Positions 60,834 to 64,000 of a stretch of 64,000 nucleotides of DNA are shown here, piece after piece. The stretch covers positions 410,950-474,949 of the forward strand of contig JAJPHN010000006.1 of NCBI GenBank assembly GCA_021325235.1, in the 5' to 3' direction. Numbering within the stretch: position 1 is the stretch's first letter; every line of letters starts with the position of its first letter. The position numbers and the translations under genes are program-made. Origin of the DNA: Terriglobia bacterium. Its GTDB lineage: Bacteria; Acidobacteriota; Terriglobia; Bryobacterales; Bryobacteraceae. The notes below the pieces were generated by a model. It had not been told where the DNA came from, ran no database searches, and was given only the letters and a program-made list of their open reading frames with translations.

Positions 60834-62735
60834 ATGCTGCAGGACCGCTCTCTGGACCGCCGCGAATTCTCGCTGCCCGAAGTTCACGAAAGCGTCAGCA
60901 CTGCGCATCCGGGCTTCTGGCGTCGTCTGCTCGCCTTCGCCGGCCCTGCCTATCTGGTCAGCGTCGGCTACATGGATCCCGGCAACTGGGCCACCGACAT
61001 CGAAGGCGGTGCGCGCTTCGGCTATCGCCTGCTCTGGGTTCTGGTTCTCTCGAATCTGATGGCGCTGCTGCTGCAAACGTTGAGTTCGCGGCTCGGAATC
61101 GTCACCGGACGAGATCTTGCGCAGGCCTGCCACGATGAATATCCGCGGCCCGTCTCCTATGTCCTCTGGATTCTCGGTGAACTGGCCATCATCGCCTGCG
61201 ATCTGGCCGAAGTCCTCGGAGCCGCCATCGGCCTCAACCTGCTGTTTCACATCCCCCTCCTGATTGGTGTACTCGCCACCGCACTCGATACGCTGCTGGT
61301 GCTCTGGTTCACGCGCCTCGGCATTCGCGTCATCGAAGCGTTTGTGCTCGCCTTGATCGCTACCATCGCGGGTTGCTTCGCATTCGAGATTTTCCTGGCG
61401 CAGCCCTCCGTTCCCGAAGTGCTCACCGGCCTGGTCCCGCGCCTTGATTCGTCCAGTATTTCCGTCGCCGTAGCGATCTTTGGCGCGACCGTCATGCCGC
61501 ACAACCTGTATCTCCACTCCGCGCTGGTCCAGACGCGCCGCATCGGCGAAACACGCCAGGACAAACGCCGGGCCTGCCGCTTCAATCTGCTCGATTCCAC
61601 GCTCGCCCTCAACGGCGCGCTCTTTGTAAACGCCGCCATTCTGGTCATGTCGGCGGCGGTCTTTTTCCGTCACCACATCATCGTCACCGAGATGAAGCAG
61701 GCTCATGCGCTCCTCTCTCCCCTGCTCGGTACCACCGCAGCCAGTGTCCTGTTCGGCGCCGCGCTGCTCTGCTCGGGCCAGAGTTCCACGCTCACCGGTA
61801 CCATGGCGGGCCAGATCGTCATGGAGGGCTTCTTGCGCTTTCGCATGCAGCCCTGGTTGCGCCGTGCCGTCACCCGCGTGCTGGCTGTTACGCCTGCGGC
61901 TTTGACCGTTTATCTCGCCGGCGAAGCCGCCAGCTACAAGCTCATCATCTACAGCCAGATTCTGCTCAATCTCCAGCTTCCATTCGCCGTCATTCCGCTG
62001 ATTCACTTCACCAGCGATCGCCGCCGCATGGGCGAATTCACCAGCCGCGCCTGGGTTCAGCTGAGCGCCTGGCTTTGTGCCGCCTTCATCCTCACCCTGA
62101 ACATCTGGCTGAGCATCGACCAGGTAAAAGAGTGGATGGCCGAAAGTGGTTCGTATCGATCGTATGTTCTGCTCGCGGCATTGCTGCTGGCCGCGGGCTT
62201 GTCGCTTCTGCTGGGTATCGTGATCGCCTGGCCCTGGCTGGGCCGGCGCATTCCGGCAGCGGGTCCGGTTTCCGTCGCGCGCGTCGAAATGCCGCCTGTG
62301 CGCCTCGAAGCCCGCCGCTACTCCAACATCCTCGTTCCGCTCGATCACAGCGATTCCGATGACGAAGCCATCGCCAATGCGCTTTCGCTCGCCAAACTGC
62401 ACGAGGCGCGCGTTACCTTGCTGCATGTGGAAGAGGGCGTTACCAGCCAGCTGTTCGGCTCGCTCTCCTCGACCGCGGAGGTGGCCGAAGGCGAGACGTA
62501 TCTGGCCCGGTTCGCCGAATCGCTGCAGGCGCGCGGCGTATCGGTGGATACCATCGTGCGCCACTGTAAGAGTCCAGCCGCCGAAATCGCCCGTGTCGCC
62601 AGCGAGCTTCATCCCGACCTGATCATCATGGCATCGCACGGGCATCGCGGGCTCAAGGATCTGATTTTCGGCACCACGATTAACGCGGTGCGGCACAAGG
62701 TGAGCATCCCTATGCTCATCGTTCACAAGTCTTAA
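60834..62735 (+). CDS. mntH: Nramp (MntH-type) metal transporter fused to a universal stress protein domain
   Basis: A 633-residue fusion. Residues ~30-460 are an Nramp transporter with about 11 membrane segments, the metal-site motif DPGNWATD in helix 1 and MPHNLYLHS in helix 6, importing Mn(II) or Fe(II) with protons. Residues ~490-633 are a cytoplasmic UspA domain (NILVPLDHSDSDDEA, ASHGHRGLKDLIFGTT), of the ATP-binding G-x2-G-x9-G type. It lies 37 bases after tetR and 3 bases before hldD. Confidence 0.92.
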   Translation: MLQDRSLDRREFSLPEVHESVSTAHPGFWRRLLAFAGPAYLVSVGYMDPGNWATDIEGGARFGYRLLWVLVLSNLMALLLQTLSSRLGIVTGRDLAQACHDEYPRPVSYVLWILGELAIIACDLAEVLGAAIGLNLLFHIPLLIGVLATALDTLLVLWFTRLGIRVIEAFVLALIATIAGCFAFEIFLAQPSVPEVLTGLVPRLDSSSISVAVAIFGATVMPHNLYLHSALVQTRRIGETRQDKRRACRFNLLDSTLALNGALFVNAAILVMSAAVFFRHHIIVTEMKQAHALLSPLLGTTAASVLFGAALLCSGQSSTLTGTMAGQIVMEGFLRFRMQPWLRRAVTRVLAVTPAALTVYLAGEAASYKLIIYSQILLNLQLPFAVIPLIHFTSDRRRMGEFTSRAWVQLSAWLCAAFILTLNIWLSIDQVKEWMAESGSYRSYVLLAALLLAAGLSLLLGIVIAWPWLGRRIPAAGPVSVARVEMPPVRLEARRYSNILVPLDHSDSDDEAIANALSLAKLHEARVTLLHVEEGVTSQLFGSLSSTAEVAEGETYLARFAESLQARGVSVDTIVRHCKSPAAEIARVASELHPDLIIMASHGHRGLKDLIFGTTINAVRHKVSIPMLIVHKS

Positions 62736-62738
62736 GAC

Positions 62739-63752
62739 ATGACCAATCTCAATACCGGCAGGATTCTGGTTACCGGCGGTGCGGGCTTCATCGGCAGCGC
62801 CATCGTATGGGCGCTCAACCGCCGCGGCAACAGCAATATCCTGATTAGCGACTATCTCGGGCGCGACGAAAAGTGGAAAAATCTGGTGCCCCTGCGTTTC
62901 GCCGATTATCTGGAAGCGGACGATCTGCTGAAGCGGCTCGATTCGCTCGGCGATTTCCATGCGATCTTCCACCTCGGTGCCTGTTCCTCGACCACCGAGA
63001 CCGATGCCGCCTATCTGATCCGCAACAATTTCGAATACACCAAAGCACTGGCCGAGTTCGCACTCGCTCGCGGCATCCGGTTCGTCTACGCCTCTTCGGC
63101 GGCAACCTATGGCGAAGCCGCAGCCGAAATTCCGGAGTCAGTGGATCTCGCGACCCTGCGGCCGCTCAACATGTACGGCTATTCCAAGCATCTTTTCGAT
63201 TGCTATGCCGAACGCGCCGGTTTTCTGAACCGTCTCACCGGCATCAAGTACTTCAATGTCTTCGGTCCAAACGAAAATCACAAGGGCGATATGCGCAGCG
63301 TTGTGCATAAAGCCTTCGGACAGATTGCCGCCACCGGCAGCGCGCGTCTCTTTAAGAGCTACCGCCCCGAATATGCCGATGGCGAACAGTGCCGCGACTT
63401 CCTGTATGTGAAGGATGCGGTCGAGGCGACGCTCTTTCTTGCCGAAAACGTGGACGGCGGAGGATTATTCAATCTGGGCTCGGGTGAGCCGAACACCTGG
63501 AACCGCCTGGTCGATTCCATTTTTCGTGCGCTCCATCGTCCGGCACGCATCGAGTATGTCGAAATGCCCGAGACGCTGCGGCCCAAGTATCAGTACTTCA
63601 CTCGCGCCAACGTGGCCAAGCTGCGCGCAGCAGGTTTCGAGCGCCCGTTCACTTCCCTGCCCGATGCCGTCGCCGATTACGTTCAGAATTACCTCGTCCC
63701 GGGCCGCTACTTAGGTGACGAGGCAAACCTCGAAACTGCGCGGCGCGCATAG
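62739..63752 (+). CDS. hldD: ADP-L-glycero-D-manno-heptose 6-epimerase
   Basis: HldD epimerises ADP-D,D-heptose to ADP-L,D-heptose for the LPS core. The 337-residue SDR has GGAGFIGSA at residue 13, the HLGACSSTTETD loop typical of HldD, YASSAATYG and the YGYSK catalytic pair, and FNVFGPNENHKG. Cotranscription with mntH (3 bases apart) has no obvious functional logic. It implies a Gram-negative envelope with heptose-containing LPS. Confidence 0.92.
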   Translation: MTNLNTGRILVTGGAGFIGSAIVWALNRRGNSNILISDYLGRDEKWKNLVPLRFADYLEADDLLKRLDSLGDFHAIFHLGACSSTTETDAAYLIRNNFEYTKALAEFALARGIRFVYASSAATYGEAAAEIPESVDLATLRPLNMYGYSKHLFDCYAERAGFLNRLTGIKYFNVFGPNENHKGDMRSVVHKAFGQIAATGSARLFKSYRPEYADGEQCRDFLYVKDAVEATLFLAENVDGGGLFNLGSGEPNTWNRLVDSIFRALHRPARIEYVEMPETLRPKYQYFTRANVAKLRAAGFERPFTSLPDAVADYVQNYLVPGRYLGDEANLETARRA

Positions 63753-63811
63753 CCAGCGGGTTTTTCGAAACGGAGCCGCGCGCCTAGCAAGCGGGTTTTC
63801 GCGTGAAACCC

Positions 63812-64000
63812 TCACTCCTCCAGCACTTCCCGATTCCAGCTGCACGTCGGACACTCGCAGCCGCCCCGCGACTCCGGCCGCGGCACATTCGCACACCCCA
63901 GCAAATGCCCGCCGTTCTTCTTCTCCCGCTCCACCAGCTCCCGCCACGTCTCCGGCCGCATCCGCTGAATCCCCAGCCCGCCCTTCTCCTGCAGCGCCCG
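63812..64000 (-). CDS. 3' end of an unknown gene continuing beyond the window
   Basis: On the minus strand a frame enters from the right edge and ends at TGA (63812-63814) after 62 codons. It contains GLGIQRMRPETWRELVEREK and four cysteines in the last third (LLGCANVPRP, GGCECPTCSW), a possible metal knuckle. I do not recognise the family. The preceding 59 bases contain two AGCMAGCGGGTTTT-like repeats (63751 and 63786) and a GGGTTT/AAACCC stem, perhaps a terminator for hldD. Confidence 0.55.
   Translation of the reverse strand, partial: RALQEKGGLGIQRMRPETWRELVEREKKNGGHLLGCANVPRPESRGGCECPTCSWNREVLEE

Noticed and set aside
60714..62972. 752-codon minus-strand frame opposite mntH
   Set aside because: High-GC DNA produces long antisense frames; the plus strand encodes an unmistakable Nramp-Usp protein.
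63751..63811. Repeated AGCMAGCGGGTTTT segments after hldD as a repeat family
   Set aside because: Only two imperfect copies close together; more likely part of a terminator region.
1..64000. CRISPR array, rRNA or tRNA genes, phage
   Set aside because: No regularly spaced repeats, no rRNA-like sequence, no cloverleaf I could support and no phage structural genes were seen.

Overview
This 64 kb window is GC-rich, densely coding chromosomal DNA, most likely from an acidobacterium of the Solibacter/Bryobacter type. The pointers are an ABC permease of the 'acidobacterial duplicated orphan permease' type with its PadR regulator (24.9-28.0 kb), an FG-GAP/ASPIC-UnbV protein at the left edge, a PEP-CTERM protein, a fused rhamnulose-phosphate aldolase/dehydrogenase, a GH106-type glycosidase and a double-domain ThyX. 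The taxonomic call is inference from gene content; no rRNA or tRNA gene was seen.

Left part (0-16 kb): an ASPIC/UnbV protein and a Nif3-like protein, then an L-rhamnose catabolic run (rhaI, fused rhaD-dehydrogenase, rhaT, lactonase-like amidohydrolase). It converges with a minus-strand run of mpg, a YfhO-like membrane protein and a secreted GH106-like rhamnosidase. Together these could release L-rhamnose outside the cytoplasm, import it and split it to DHAP and lactate; no rhamnulokinase is in the window. Overlapping thpR-plsY-gpsA follow, the last two feeding phospholipid synthesis.

16-31 kb: a PEP-CTERM protein; divergent dut and double-domain thyX (dUTP to dUMP to dTMP); a GntR(YtrA-type)-ABC operon with a perfect 9-bp palindrome over its -10 box and a near-leaderless start; a cytochrome c-PQQ dehydrogenase; a lone nuoB; ada; padR plus the large permease; panB-panC-coaX for pantothenate and CoA; and a frameshifted DinB-like gene.

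31-48 kb: AraC and OsmC; a pgeF-epimerase-TIM barrel run; GNAT, purC, cvpA, gph; a MliC-like protein; an FkbM methyltransferase; a 6S RNA candidate whose ends pair over 17 positions, directly upstream of ymdB; an HGSNAT-like membrane protein; a second TIM barrel cluster; mutY with an aminotransferase; and a multicopper oxidase. Two copies of a ~36-bp intergenic repeat lie at 37.44 and 43.30 kb.

48-54.3 kb is the accessory region. A complete IS1595-type element (49046-52156) has 25-bp terminal inverted repeats, an 8-bp target duplication (ACTCGCAC) and three passenger genes of unknown function. It sits at the 3' end of a yjbQ-like gene that is itself broken: its 5' and 3' pieces lie on either side of a Fic protein with an IF2_N-like N-terminal domain. 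The ancestral minus-strand order was probably LmbE deacetylase, yjbQ, UBP zinc finger, YkgJ.

Right part (54.3-64 kb): a PIG-L/LmbE deacetylase; a tolC-emrA-emrB-type tripartite efflux operon divergent from its TetR regulator with a 14-bp palindrome between them; an Nramp transporter fused to a universal stress protein domain; hldD for heptose; and the 3' end of a small cysteine-containing ORF.
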